IMG/VR virus record: IMGVR_UViG_3300038553_000011
Location: 1-45,399 of that record
Strand: one strand, 5' to 3'
From: a virus
DNA length: 45,399 nt
Shown here: in pieces, positions 29,991-39,861 of the stretch
Position numbering within the stretch: position 1 is the first letter of the stretch
Layout: the number at the start of each line of letters is the position of its first letter
The notes under the pieces: generated by a model
Databases searched by the model: none
What the model was told of the DNA's origin: nothing
What the model saw: the letters and a program-made list of their open reading frames with translations, nothing else
Position numbers and translations under genes: made by a program

Positions 29991-32900
29991 TGCAGGTTCT
30001 CGTTCAGATCGACGCCTGGGATCCGGTATCCGCGCAGTCCGTCACTCTGCGCATGTGCAGTCATGATGATCCGCGCGTGTGCCACGCCAGCGGGGTTTCA
30101 TGGGCGCCGATGCTCTCGACGCTTCCCACGCTGCGCTATGACCTGTTCGACGGCGCATTCGGTCAGGAGATCACCTCGCCGGCATCGTCACTGACGGCCT
30201 ACACCGAAATATTCCCGAACTTCGCTCGCTTCTCATTCGCGGATGCCCGCTTCCAGCTTTGGACCGGCGACGTCGATGATCCCGCGCACGTCTGGACCCA
30301 GCGGTTCGACGGGCGGGTGGCGGCTCAGCCGGAGATCGAGGACGGGGTCGCCACGATCCATTTCGCTGTTGACGATCGCTGGCTGGATGGGGCGCTGCTC
30401 AGCACCTACGCCGGCACGACGGGAGCGGAAGGCCCGGCCGCCATGAAGGGGCAGGCGAAGCCTTGGGCGCTCGGCGCGCCGCGGTACGTTCCGGGAAAGC
30501 TGATCGACAGCGTCAACAGCGTGTTTCAGGTCTCCGCCTACGGCACCATTCAGGAGTTCGAGGCGGCGCTTGAGCGGCTGGTGCGGTTCGGGGCACCGAT
30601 CGCCGACCACGCCAGCTATGCCGCTTTGGTGGCGGCGACGATCCCGGCCGGCGCATGGGCGACCGCGAAGGCTGTCGGAATGGCGCGGTTCGGCGCCCCG
30701 ACCGAGGGGCAGGTCAGCTTTCTGATCAAGGGCGACAATTCGGGCTCGGACGGCTGGGCACGAAAGCCGGGACAGTTGATCCGGCAGATTGCGAAGCGTG
30801 CGGGCGGAACCGGCAAGATTGATGATGCATCGTTGAATGCGCTGGACGTCGCCCGGCCATATAATTGCTCGATCTACATTGACGACCAGACCACCGCGCG
30901 CGAGCTGATCCAGCGGATCGCCGCCAGCGTGAACGCCGTTGCCGGCGTGTCCTGGCTGGGCAAACTGTTTGTGGTGCCGGTGGAGTTCGGCACGGCTACG
31001 GTCACCCTTGCCGCCGATGGGTCGGCGTTGCCGCCGGTCGCGTCGGTAAAGCAGATCGACATAGCCGCACCGTTCAAGAAGCTGGCGATCGGCGCCGAGA
31101 CGGCGTGGACCGTTCACGCATTGTCGGACATTGCCTTCACCGCCGAGCTGCTGCCGCTGGGGCTCTATTCAGCGACGACGATCTATCGCGAGGGCAACCT
31201 TGTTGATCTCGATGACGGATCGCAATGGCTCTACATCGCGACGACCCCGGCAGCGGGAAACGCGCCGCCGACGGCGGGGACAAGCAACGCATGGTGGTTT
31301 CGCCGCACGCCGCCGACCAAGGCGCGGGCTTCGGACGGGACGCCGCTAGAGGGCTATGCGCGCGACTCCTCGCTCTACGACCCATTCGACTATGCCACGG
31401 TCGCCGAGCTGCAACAGGCGTGGGGCGTCGACGGCGTCGGAAATGTCTCGATTGTCTCGACAAGCGACACCGGGGGGCGCACAATTCAGGGGGGCGACAA
31501 TTCTGGCAACGACGCGTTCAACCTGTCCGGCCTCCGCCGCATCCCCTATTCGCCCGAAGACCTGTACGAGCTGGCCTTTGACATCGAAGGGCTTGACGCC
31601 GGGATCATGTATCTCGGCCTGATCGCCTACAATGCGGCCGGTCTCATGATCTCTCCCTCGGACGGCGGGGGCTATTGCTACCCGGCAGCGGCGGGCCACG
31701 GGCAGGCGGGACGGAGAACGTGGAGGGGCTATTTCCGCGGCACTGCCGCCGTTGGGACTGGCGCCGGAGTCGGCATGTATGCGCCCGACCCTGCCAACCC
31801 TTGCCCCCTGCCCACCGGAACGGTTGAGGTGGCTGCTCTCGGCCTGTTCAATTATCCGAACGGCGCAGGGCGCGTTCGCGTCCATGAGCTGACCCTGCGC
31901 AAGGTAGTCGACAACACCGTCGTCGCGACCGGCGCCTGGGTGGTCGGCCGAACCTATTTTCGCAACGAGGGCGTCACCTATCTCGGGCGATCTTTCGGGT
32001 CGAAGCTGGACAACAACACCGGTCACCAACCGCCTGCGACTGCGACGAGCGATTCGTGGTGGTATCTGATCGCCGACAAGGGCGCAGATGGTGCGCCAGG
32101 TGTCAGCGCCTATTCCGTCATTCTCACAAACGAGACGGTCGGCGTGCCCGCGGATGCGGCTGGAAACGTGCTCAGCTATGCCGGCATAGCGACTACCGTC
32201 CAGATCTTCTACGGCGCGACGGACGTGACGAGCAGCTTCCAGCTGCCGGGCGGCAGCTACACCAATCCGCAAAACCTCAGCATTGGCGGCGTGTATCCAA
32301 CCTACACGCTAGCGGGCGGCTTCGATCCCGGCGAAAATGCCGCCGAGTTTACCTTCCATTTCGTCGGGACTGGAACGCACACTGGCGTCACCCTGAAAAG
32401 GACGTGGAGCTTTACCAAACAAAAGGCTGGAATTGACGGCACGCCTGCGAAGGTTATCGAGCTGACCCCCAGCGGTCAGGTCTTCAAGTACGATCGGGCT
32501 GGCGCCCCAGCGCCGACGACGCTGACTTTCAACGTCGCAAAACAAGGTGTCAGCGGTGTTCCAACGTGGTCGATCTATGATCGCGACGGCACGCTGCTCG
32601 GTTCGGCCGGCGCTTCGAGCTGGGCGGCGCCCGGAGGCTATTTCAGCTCGACGGGACCTGACAACCTGTCGATGACGCACACGCAGTTCGATGCGTTCAG
32701 CGGAAGTTCGGCTGCTCGCCAGACCTTCTCGATTGTTGTCAGTCTGTCCGGCGCTCAAGACACAGTGACCGTCATGAGGGTACAGGACGGTGCCACGGGG
32801 GCCGGTCAGTTCACCTTGGTCCCCCATTCGAATGTCGCGGTCGACGGCAACAAGGTCACGAAGAACGGCGGCGGCACCGGTTGGAATGGCAGCGCCTATT

Positions 32901-34345
32901 CCGTGGAAAGCTATACCGGTGACGTGCAAGCGGCCGCACAATGCTTGAACGTGACTCAGAGGTTCATGGTCGGTCTGAACAGCGACCCTGCGGCCGACGC
33001 CAGCTACACCAGTCTCGACGTAGCGGCGTATAATGATGGGGGCATTTTCCGCGTTTACGTCAACAACGTCCCGGTTTTCGGGGGCGGCAGCGTTGTCGCC
33101 GGCAATGTGCTATTCGCTCGGCGGAAAGGACAAGGCTTCGAGGCGGGGGTGCTTGGCGAGGCGCCGCGTTGGAGCGCTACGGCCGCTTCCCTTGGTCTTT
33201 CGGCTACGAACAATGTCTATTTCGATTGCTCGATCTATGACGCCAGCACCGTTCTCGCGAATTGCTCCTTTCAGCCGATCGGCGCCGACGGCGAAGACGG
33301 AAACTTTCGCGACGTCAAATTCCGGCGCTCGATCTCCCAGCCGTCGACACCGACCGGAAACAGCCCGAGCGGCTGGTCGGATGGCGTTCCGGCCGGGACC
33401 GATACGCTCTGGATGTCGACAGCTACAAAGACGTTCGGCGGCGCGTTGCTTACCGCGTGGTCGACGCCCCAGTCGCTCTCCGGGCTGACGCCGCGGGGCG
33501 CCTACAGCGCCGGAGCAACCTACTATCTGAACAACACCGTTACTTTCGGCGGCGGGTCGTACATCGCAACGCAGAACAGCTTCTCGGGACAAGCGCCCAG
33601 CGGCACGGCGAACGCGACAGCCTATTGGGACGTCCTCTCCGCCCCCGGTTCACCCGGAGCGCCGGCGACGCCGCCCAGCGGCTTTACAGCGACTCTCAAC
33701 CTTTCGTCCGGATCGTCGCTCAATCTGCGCGCGATCGCCGACGCGAACGGCTATCCCGGCGGCGCAGCGACGATCACGTTCGTCGTTCCCAATGGTGTCG
33801 TGTGTCGCGGCCTCGGCGGAGGCGGCATCGGGATTGATACCGGGGTGTGGCCGAGCGGCGTCTCGCTGGCGCTGGGCATCGTGGTGCAGAGCAGCGGGAT
33901 CGTCGACGGCGGCGGTGGTGCCGGCGGTGACGAGAACGCCCCCGGTGGCGCTGGCGGCGATGCCATTTTCTGCCGTGTACCGCTTAGCGGGGGCATCACG
34001 ATCAATGCCGGCGGCGTCGTGCGAGGAGGCGGCGGCGGCGGGAGTGGCGGCAACGGCCAAGTGATCACGCCTCCCATGCAGCTGCCAAGCCCGGATGACC
34101 CCTACTACGGCGGCGGCGGCGGTGGTGGTGCTCCGAATGGGCCGGGGGGCAATGGCGGCTTCGGCTACAACGGAGGGAACAACGGCACCAACGGCAATCC
34201 GGGAACGACCTCGGGCGGCGGCTCAGGCGGTAGCCCCGGTGGGCAGAACGGCGGCGGCTTTGGATCGAGCGGCTACGCCGTCCGCAAGAACGGCAACGCG
34301 GTCACTGTAAGCAACAGCGGCACCATGACGGGAACTGCCGGATGA
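29990..34345 (+). CDS. Tail hub-fibre protein with glycine-rich receptor-binding tip
   Basis: This 1451-residue protein likely determines host range. Residues 1 to about 380 look like a hub domain (QEITSPASSLTAYTEIFPNF). Three related aromatic modules near residues 390, 647 and 1169 share a G-x-x-YxxxxxVxxxGxxYxA pattern ending in WW or YWD, similar to carbohydrate-binding CBM5/12 domains. A collagen-like KGADGAPG lies near residue 698. From about residue 1305 the chain is dominated by Gly runs (GGGGGSGGNGQ, GGGGGGGAPNGPGG), resembling the polyglycine tips of phage adhesins. The ATG at 29990 overlaps the previous stop. Confidence 0.82.
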   Translation: MQVLVQIDAWDPVSAQSVTLRMCSHDDPRVCHASGVSWAPMLSTLPTLRYDLFDGAFGQEITSPASSLTAYTEIFPNFARFSFADARFQLWTGDVDDPAHVWTQRFDGRVAAQPEIEDGVATIHFAVDDRWLDGALLSTYAGTTGAEGPAAMKGQAKPWALGAPRYVPGKLIDSVNSVFQVSAYGTIQEFEAALERLVRFGAPIADHASYAALVAATIPAGAWATAKAVGMARFGAPTEGQVSFLIKGDNSGSDGWARKPGQLIRQIAKRAGGTGKIDDASLNALDVARPYNCSIYIDDQTTARELIQRIAASVNAVAGVSWLGKLFVVPVEFGTATVTLAADGSALPPVASVKQIDIAAPFKKLAIGAETAWTVHALSDIAFTAELLPLGLYSATTIYREGNLVDLDDGSQWLYIATTPAAGNAPPTAGTSNAWWFRRTPPTKARASDGTPLEGYARDSSLYDPFDYATVAELQQAWGVDGVGNVSIVSTSDTGGRTIQGGDNSGNDAFNLSGLRRIPYSPEDLYELAFDIEGLDAGIMYLGLIAYNAAGLMISPSDGGGYCYPAAAGHGQAGRRTWRGYFRGTAAVGTGAGVGMYAPDPANPCPLPTGTVEVAALGLFNYPNGAGRVRVHELTLRKVVDNTVVATGAWVVGRTYFRNEGVTYLGRSFGSKLDNNTGHQPPATATSDSWWYLIADKGADGAPGVSAYSVILTNETVGVPADAAGNVLSYAGIATTVQIFYGATDVTSSFQLPGGSYTNPQNLSIGGVYPTYTLAGGFDPGENAAEFTFHFVGTGTHTGVTLKRTWSFTKQKAGIDGTPAKVIELTPSGQVFKYDRAGAPAPTTLTFNVAKQGVSGVPTWSIYDRDGTLLGSAGASSWAAPGGYFSSTGPDNLSMTHTQFDAFSGSSAARQTFSIVVSLSGAQDTVTVMRVQDGATGAGQFTLVPHSNVAVDGNKVTKNGGGTGWNGSAYSVESYTGDVQAAAQCLNVTQRFMVGLNSDPAADASYTSLDVAAYNDGGIFRVYVNNVPVFGGGSVVAGNVLFARRKGQGFEAGVLGEAPRWSATAASLGLSATNNVYFDCSIYDASTVLANCSFQPIGADGEDGNFRDVKFRRSISQPSTPTGNSPSGWSDGVPAGTDTLWMSTATKTFGGALLTAWSTPQSLSGLTPRGAYSAGATYYLNNTVTFGGGSYIATQNSFSGQAPSGTANATAYWDVLSAPGSPGAPATPPSGFTATLNLSSGSSLNLRAIADANGYPGGAATITFVVPNGVVCRGLGGGGIGIDTGVWPSGVSLALGIVVQSSGIVDGGGGAGGDENAPGGAGGDAIFCRVPLSGGITINAGGVVRGGGGGGSGGNGQVITPPMQLPSPDDPYYGGGGGGGAPNGPGGNGGFGYNGGNNGTNGNPGTTSGGGSGGSPGGQNGGGFGSSGYAVRKNGNAVTVSNSGTMTGTAG

Positions 34346-35004
34346 TGGACTTTGCAACCGCATGGGATGCATTCGAGGTCGGCGACGCCGTAGAGGTCTC
34401 GAACGGCGTTCCCGAGCCCGCAGGGCTATTGGACAGCCTCGAACATCGCATCTGGCGATCGCATAATTTCACCGGTGCTATAGCGGAGCGGGTCTTCGGT
34501 CCTCCGCGCGCGATCGTGATCTCGTTCTCTACCGAAACCGGTGCCGAGATCGGATTTTCGATCGTCGAAGGTGAGGGACATAGCTTCAGGCCTAATGACC
34601 CGTCGCCTTCGCAAGCGCGCGAAATTCGGTGGCAAGAGGCCAAGGCCTATTCGGAGATCGTTGCCTCCGCTGGCTTCGAGCTCGCCGGCGTTGGGCGCAT
34701 CCAAAGCGATCCGGCTAGCCGGGAGGCAATTCGCCTGCTGGTCGACGAGGCGCGCGATCGGATGGCGGCCGGCGAGGCGAGCTGGTCGACGGCCTTCGTG
34801 AACGAAGCAAATCAACAGGTTCCCGTAACCGCCGAGCAGATCGTGGCGATCTACGCGGCCCTGCGCGGCTTCCTCGGCGCTTGCTATGCGGCCCGGCAAA
34901 CTGCGCGCGACGCGCTCGACGCCGCTGTGTCCGGTGGCGCCACAGCCGCCGAGATCATCGCGCTCGACCTCACTGCCATTTTTCCGGGCGCCGGCACGCC
35001 GTGA
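34342..35004 (+). CDS. Fibre-associated protein with DUF4376-like domain
   Basis: The 220-residue protein has an N-terminal part of unknown fold and, from about residue 90, a DUF4376-like helical domain. It reads IRWQEAKAYSEIVASAGFEL, then IQSDPASREAIRLLVDEARD and VTAEQIVAIYAALRG. This domain is common in proteins encoded just after phage fibres, where it may cap or assemble the fibre. The start overlaps the fibre gene by four bases. Confidence 0.78.
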   Translation: MMDFATAWDAFEVGDAVEVSNGVPEPAGLLDSLEHRIWRSHNFTGAIAERVFGPPRAIVISFSTETGAEIGFSIVEGEGHSFRPNDPSPSQAREIRWQEAKAYSEIVASAGFELAGVGRIQSDPASREAIRLLVDEARDRMAAGEASWSTAFVNEANQQVPVTAEQIVAIYAALRGFLGACYAARQTARDALDAAVSGGATAAEIIALDLTAIFPGAGTP

Positions 35005-35030
35005 GCAGCATCACTGGAGGGGGAAGGCCG

Positions 35031-35498
35031 ATGACGCCGATGTTTGAGGCCATGCTCGCAAAGTATGGCTGGGTCCTGATCGGGGTGACGGTCGGCTTCG
35101 CCGCCAAGTACGCCCTGCTGATCAAAAAGGGGGTGAAGGTCCGCGCCTGGCTCGTCTTCGCGGACCTGCTTCTACTCCCCCTGGTGGCGCTGATCGCCTT
35201 CTGGCTGGCGACGCGCGTCGGCTGGGATGCAGAGGCTTGTGCGCTGCTATCCGCATTCTGCGCTGTCAGTGCAGACCGGCTCGTGAAGCTGCTGACGGAT
35301 CGCTTTCTCGCGCGCGTCGACAGCGAGGTGCGCGCGATCGCCGATGAGACCATCGGCAAGGTCAAGCAGGCTGTGGCAAACGAGCAGGCCGGCCAGCGGA
35401 TCATCGACGATACACTCGAAGGGCGCGCTCCGGTCGAATATGTGGCGCTCCGGCCGCATCCACGAGCAGGTAAACCTGAGGGGCCGCTTTCAAAATAG
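35031..35498 (+). CDS. Holin-like membrane protein, three TM helices
   Basis: This 155-residue protein has TM helices near residues 12-31, 40-64 and 71-90, then a charged cytoplasmic tail with coiled-coil character. Length, topology and position at the end of the late operon fit a class I holin, which would open the inner membrane for lysis. GGAGGGGGAAGG lies just before the ATG at 35031; a GTG at 35001 overlapping the previous stop is an alternative. No endolysin gene follows. Confidence 0.72.
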   Translation: MTPMFEAMLAKYGWVLIGVTVGFAAKYALLIKKGVKVRAWLVFADLLLLPLVALIAFWLATRVGWDAEACALLSAFCAVSADRLVKLLTDRFLARVDSEVRAIADETIGKVKQAVANEQAGQRIIDDTLEGRAPVEYVALRPHPRAGKPEGPLSK

Positions 35499-35508
35499 AA
35501 ACACTTCC

Positions 35509-35715
35509 TCAGTTCGTCGATTCATCTAACGATAATCTTACATAATATCCTATTGTAATGCACACGAAAAATAGCGAAGATAAAGCAATAAGTCTAGAGA
35601 CGGACACAACTTGATCTTCCGTGATCTTCTCGTAGAGCAATATAACTGCTAAAATTACGACAACACCACGAAGGGCCTCCCACATTGCTTTAGCAATAAA
35701 GCGCGAATTTATCAT
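35509..35715 (-). CDS. Two-TM protein, putative immunity to the RHS toxin
   Basis: The 68-residue protein has two TM helices (ALRGVVVILAVILLYEKI and LIALSSLFFVCITIGYYV). It overlaps the RHS stop by four bases (ATGA), the typical placement of an immunity gene; an ATG at 35721 would add two residues. The sequence is strongly AT-rich relative to the phage. A membrane location suggests that the toxin acts on or at the inner membrane. The pairing is inferred from position only. Confidence 0.65.
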   Translation of the reverse strand: MINSRFIAKAMWEALRGVVVILAVILLYEKITEDQVVSVSRLIALSSLFFVCITIGYYVRLSLDESTN

Positions 35716-38700
35716 TTGCATGTTCCATCCGCCAATCGATCTAAATAATCTATTCTATCGCTGATTTTGTCAGCTACACCTTTGTAGTACTCTTCTTGCC
35801 TAAGTAAGCCAAGCTCAGCGACGCCAGCTACGACAGATGTCACCTTAACTGGCACCTTCAATGCAAATCCTAGCGCCGTCATAAGGCCATTGGCCGCAGT
35901 GCCAGAAAACTTTGAATCCCATGCATTGTCTCTGTAAGTCATCATATGGTAAACAAGTGCACTTCGACTATTCCATGTTCTGTCCATGCTGACGCGACGT
36001 GGCAGATTGCGCCGCGCCACCGATAGTTTCTGGCGCTCCTCCCTGCACGAAGGGGTTTCTTCCTCTTCGAAACTCGGTTCGGGCGGGGCATCGCTTCCCG
36101 AACCTCGTAGCGCACCTCCGATGGCAGCGCCGCCGCCGCCCAGGCCGGACCCTCCGCCCGGGCCATCCCTGTAATCCAGACAAACGCGCCTATATTGCAC
36201 GTAGCTGGTATCACCAATTAGGACAGTATTATCCTCTTGCCAGCAGACTTGGCCTTGACCAGAAGGGTCGATCATGTTGATCGGGTCGTTGCCGACATAC
36301 GCGTACATGTTCATCCCGTCCCCATATCCGATGGGGTCCGTCTGCATGAACCTCCCCAAGGTCGGCGAGTAGATGCGGGCCTTGTAGTAGTACATGCCCA
36401 GCTCCGGCAGCCACGCCTGCCCAGTGTACTGGAACCGCCCGATGTTGGTGGAGGCGGGGATGCCATATTCGTCGTAGCGATTGATGGCGATGGCGTTGCC
36501 GGCCGAGTCACTGACTGCCACGACCGAGCCCCGCTCGTCCGCATGCAGCCAGCGCCTGTCTCCAGTGCCGGAGCCCTCGTACCAGACTACCGTCTCGTCG
36601 GTGCCGGCGCCAGGCACATACCGGCGCGAGATCGTCCAGGTCGCCGCATTAATCTCCGATACCAGTTGGTTTCCTGACCACGCAAAGCGCGCATCGTATC
36701 CCGAACCGACATTATAGAGCTGGAGGAGCTGTCCGCCCGCGGGCTCGTAAGCCATCGCCATGCCGGGAGCCGAGCGCATCCGGTTCTCGGTGGTGTACTC
36801 GTAGCCGACGCTGCCGTTGGACGCGTTCAGATTACCGCGTCCGTCATAGCCGAAAGCGACGCTTCCGGCAGCCGTCGCTTGATTCAGCCCGTTAACCGAG
36901 TAGGGGCGGTCGACATTGTAATGCCCCTGCCATGCATAGAGGTCGTTCGAGCGCGCCAGGCTCGAGATCTGATTGCCCGGATTGTACGTCAGGGCGTGAG
37001 TGAAGTCGTAGGCGGTGCCCGCCACGTCTTGTGAGAGCGAGGACAGGCGCGACACGGGGTCATAAGCGTAGTTGGTCTGAGTGCCGTTGCCCCGCACGAT
37101 TGCGGTTCGCCGCCCTAGGTCGTCATAGCCGTAGCGGGCGAGCATGCCGACGCCGGATGTGGCTCCGTTCTCACGTACGGCCGTCATCTCGCCCGTGACG
37201 GTATACTCATAATCGACGTAGAATCCGTCATGCCAGGATAAGCGTGTCCGCCGCCCGGCCAAATCATAGGCGTGATACACGGTGTCATTATAGTTCTGCT
37301 CGTGAGTCACCCTACCGAAGGCGTCATAGGTGAAAGCGTTCACAGCCCAGCCATCACCCGTCGCACTCTTGAGGCGACCTAGCAGGTCATAGGTATAGAC
37401 CACGTCCCAATCCAAAACGACACTTCCCGGCGTCACCTTGCTCGTGACCCGACCGAGGTTGTCGTAGCCATAACTGATTGTCTGGCCATCGCGTAGCCGG
37501 TGGCTGGTGACGTTGCTTGCAGCGTCATAGCCAAATTGTTCATAATCGCCTGGCGGCGTTCCAGGCGAGCTCGCGTTGGCGCCGGCCGTTGACACAGGGT
37601 AGCGCGTCTTCAGTACCCGGTCGTGGCCATCATATTCGTAGGTGGTCTTGTTGCTCTCCGCGTCACTCACGCTGGCGAGTTGCCCATTGTCGGAATAAGT
37701 GTGAGTGACTTCATCCGACTGGATCGCCGTCCCGACGGCGGTTTGAACCTTTGAAATTCGACCCACCTGGTCATAGAAATGCCGGGTGATACGGTCGGGG
37801 CCGGCTGTGCCAGCAGTCGTGTGATTGCAAGCACCCGGAAGCGAGCCCCAGGTCGCGCTATTCATTCGCAGAGCGGTGCACTCAAGCCTGCCGACTTGGT
37901 CGTAGCTGTAGCGGGTGACCTGATACGTGCCGCTGCTAGCGGTGAGAACATCGCCTGTCTTGAAGCCGTTCGCGTCGTAAACGGAAGTGGACTGCTGCGC
38001 GGACACGAACGCGGCCCAGTCCGGATCACTCGTCCCATTCACGTTGCCGATCTCGGCGATCGTGGGCTGTCCGTCGGCGTTGTACGTTGTCTTTATCGCT
38101 CGCCGCTTGAGTACTCCCGGGCCGTCCGGATCCGGCGTGATCGCTCCCACGAGCTGACGATCGGCATCGTAGCGGTACGTGACTGTATCGTCGCTGCCTG
38201 AAAGCGGCCCGTCTACCGTGCGCAGGTTTCCGGCGGCGTCGAAAGTGCCGGTCACAGAAGCGACCAGGCTATTGTCGCCCGCGGACGTGGTGATGCCAAT
38301 TTGGTTCAGATGGGCGTCGTAGGCAATTACCGACTTCGTTTCATCGGCAGTCCCGACACATGCGGGAGCAACTCCGGCGCGGCATTGCGAAACGCCGGTC
38401 AGGAGCGAAATGCCCGCAGGGTTCACGGTGTAACTGTAGCGTGTCTCAGGCCTGTTCGCGCCTGTGCTTGCGGCCGGCAGCAAAATGCTGGTCGGCAGAC
38501 CGGTCGAGGGATCATAGGCATAGTTCGTCACATTGCCGCGAGGATCGGTAGTTGTGTCCGGGCTGTTGCACGAAGGCGTCGAGCACGATGCTGGATAGCT
38601 CGCGCTGCTGACTATGTCCGAAAGGCCGGTGCCGGGTTTCGCCTTCTGCCGCGTCTCGATCAAATTCCCGCGGCCATCATAGGCATACTGGACCTTGTTC

Positions 38701-39806
38701 CCTTCAGGGTAGCTAACCTCCGTGGGACGGCCGACGCTGTCATAACTGAACGACGTCGTCTTGTTCAGCGCGTCTGTGACCGAGGTCGGCCGGAACTTGG
38801 CAAGGTCCGACACGATCGTGGTGCTGTGCGACTGTGCGTCGGTGACCACCATGGTCGCCGTATTGCCTGAGGTGGAGTAGTTATAGTTCGTCGTGATGCC
38901 ATCGCGAGTGACCGAATTGACCTTGTAGCTGCCGTTGCGGCTGACCGTCATGGTATCGCTGGTGGCGCTCGGACGACGGAGGGCTGTGATCGTGTGCTTT
39001 CCTGTGATGCGCCACGTTTTGTTGCCTGGGGTGGTGATCGTGTACACGCCTGGCGACGGATAGCCGTATGTCACCGTTCCTACCGTGGTGGTCCCACCCG
39101 ACAAAACGGCTGAAGTGCGGCGGAACCAGTCAGGCAAGGGCGCGGTGACACCCGCATAAGTCCAGCTGATGGCGCCGGCAGGGTTGCCGACTGAGGAAAG
39201 GCGCCAATCATAGGTGCAAACCCGGCCCGGTTCTCCGATCGGAACATCGTTGCAATTGGCGTTAGTCTCCCACGAGAGATACGCCGTCATCCCGCCCTTC
39301 CGCGCTATGCTGGTGGGCAGTAGGTGGCAGTAGTTCGTGTTCTCGAGATCGCAGAACGATGAGGCTCCACCAGCCCCTGCTGTGGGATTGCTGAACTGGA
39401 TCGTGGTGCCGTCCAGCGTCTGGTAGATCGCTGAATCGAGGTTGTCCGTAAGCGTTGCGCCGGTTCCGCGGATCGACTGCGGGCTCGTGCTAGTGAAGGT
39501 GTCAAAGCTCGTGCCCAACGTCACCGAGTACCGCGTTACTCCGGCTACCACAGTCTTGTAGAACGAGATATTGGACCAGTTGTCGCTCTCGCCGGCATAG
39601 GCGATCAGCGGAAGTTCCGTGTCGCCTGAGCCCACCGACGCAATCTTGAGCTGCAACTGATGCTCGCCCGTGGTCAGATCGACGCCGTTTGAATCCAGGT
39701 TGGGATGCGGAGAGCCGGTTTGCGCCAGCGCCGGCATCGCAGTGCCGGCAGCGAGCATGGTCGAGAGAAGCAGCGCAACGCGGCGCGAGCGGCGAGTAGC
39801 CTTCAC
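35712..39806 (-). CDS. Secreted RHS/YD-repeat polymorphic toxin
   Basis: This 1364-residue protein starts with a signal peptide (RRVALLLSTMLAAGTAMPALA, cleavage before QTG). It continues with an N-terminal domain and a long series of YD repeats (for example YDAFGRVTHEQNYNDTVYHA) that build an RHS shell. The core ends at the classic RFMQTDPIGYGDGMNMYAYV and NMIDPSGQ. About 180 residues follow (36254-35715) as the variable toxin tip, with a Gly-rich linker, Cys residues and a hydrophobic stretch (NGLMTALGFALKVPVKVTSV). No nuclease or other known catalytic motif was recognised. GTG at 39806 with AAGGGGA upstream is preferred over ATG at 39839. Confidence 0.88.
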   Translation of the reverse strand: MKATRRSRRVALLLSTMLAAGTAMPALAQTGSPHPNLDSNGVDLTTGEHQLQLKIASVGSGDTELPLIAYAGESDNWSNISFYKTVVAGVTRYSVTLGTSFDTFTSTSPQSIRGTGATLTDNLDSAIYQTLDGTTIQFSNPTAGAGGASSFCDLENTNYCHLLPTSIARKGGMTAYLSWETNANCNDVPIGEPGRVCTYDWRLSSVGNPAGAISWTYAGVTAPLPDWFRRTSAVLSGGTTTVGTVTYGYPSPGVYTITTPGNKTWRITGKHTITALRRPSATSDTMTVSRNGSYKVNSVTRDGITTNYNYSTSGNTATMVVTDAQSHSTTIVSDLAKFRPTSVTDALNKTTSFSYDSVGRPTEVSYPEGNKVQYAYDGRGNLIETRQKAKPGTGLSDIVSSASYPASCSTPSCNSPDTTTDPRGNVTNYAYDPSTGLPTSILLPAASTGANRPETRYSYTVNPAGISLLTGVSQCRAGVAPACVGTADETKSVIAYDAHLNQIGITTSAGDNSLVASVTGTFDAAGNLRTVDGPLSGSDDTVTYRYDADRQLVGAITPDPDGPGVLKRRAIKTTYNADGQPTIAEIGNVNGTSDPDWAAFVSAQQSTSVYDANGFKTGDVLTASSGTYQVTRYSYDQVGRLECTALRMNSATWGSLPGACNHTTAGTAGPDRITRHFYDQVGRISKVQTAVGTAIQSDEVTHTYSDNGQLASVSDAESNKTTYEYDGHDRVLKTRYPVSTAGANASSPGTPPGDYEQFGYDAASNVTSHRLRDGQTISYGYDNLGRVTSKVTPGSVVLDWDVVYTYDLLGRLKSATGDGWAVNAFTYDAFGRVTHEQNYNDTVYHAYDLAGRRTRLSWHDGFYVDYEYTVTGEMTAVRENGATSGVGMLARYGYDDLGRRTAIVRGNGTQTNYAYDPVSRLSSLSQDVAGTAYDFTHALTYNPGNQISSLARSNDLYAWQGHYNVDRPYSVNGLNQATAAGSVAFGYDGRGNLNASNGSVGYEYTTENRMRSAPGMAMAYEPAGGQLLQLYNVGSGYDARFAWSGNQLVSEINAATWTISRRYVPGAGTDETVVWYEGSGTGDRRWLHADERGSVVAVSDSAGNAIAINRYDEYGIPASTNIGRFQYTGQAWLPELGMYYYKARIYSPTLGRFMQTDPIGYGDGMNMYAYVGNDPINMIDPSGQGQVCWQEDNTVLIGDTSYVQYRRVCLDYRDGPGGGSGLGGGGAAIGGALRGSGSDAPPEPSFEEEETPSCREERQKLSVARRNLPRRVSMDRTWNSRSALVYHMMTYRDNAWDSKFSGTAANGLMTALGFALKVPVKVTSVVAGVAELGLLRQEEYYKGVADKISDRIDYLDRLADGTCK

Positions 39807-39861
39807 GTTCAATCCCCTTTTCTGTGCCCGGAACTTCATCGCCGCGCCGCGGCGACAACAA

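Larger units (their letters stand above)
1..35498. mobile_element. Lambda-like prophage (integrase to holin)
   Basis: The order integrase, leftward early operon, CI/Cro switch, replication, terminase, portal, protease-capsid, connectors, tail tube, frameshifted chaperone, tape measure, tail tip, fibre and holin is that of an intact temperate siphovirus. The left att site should lie just upstream of the window, beside the integrase. The right boundary is uncertain: the last unambiguous phage gene ends at 35498, but the RHS locus to 40089 or later genes may also lie inside. No endolysin was found, so either it is an unrecognised protein or the lysis module has been altered. Confidence 0.9.
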
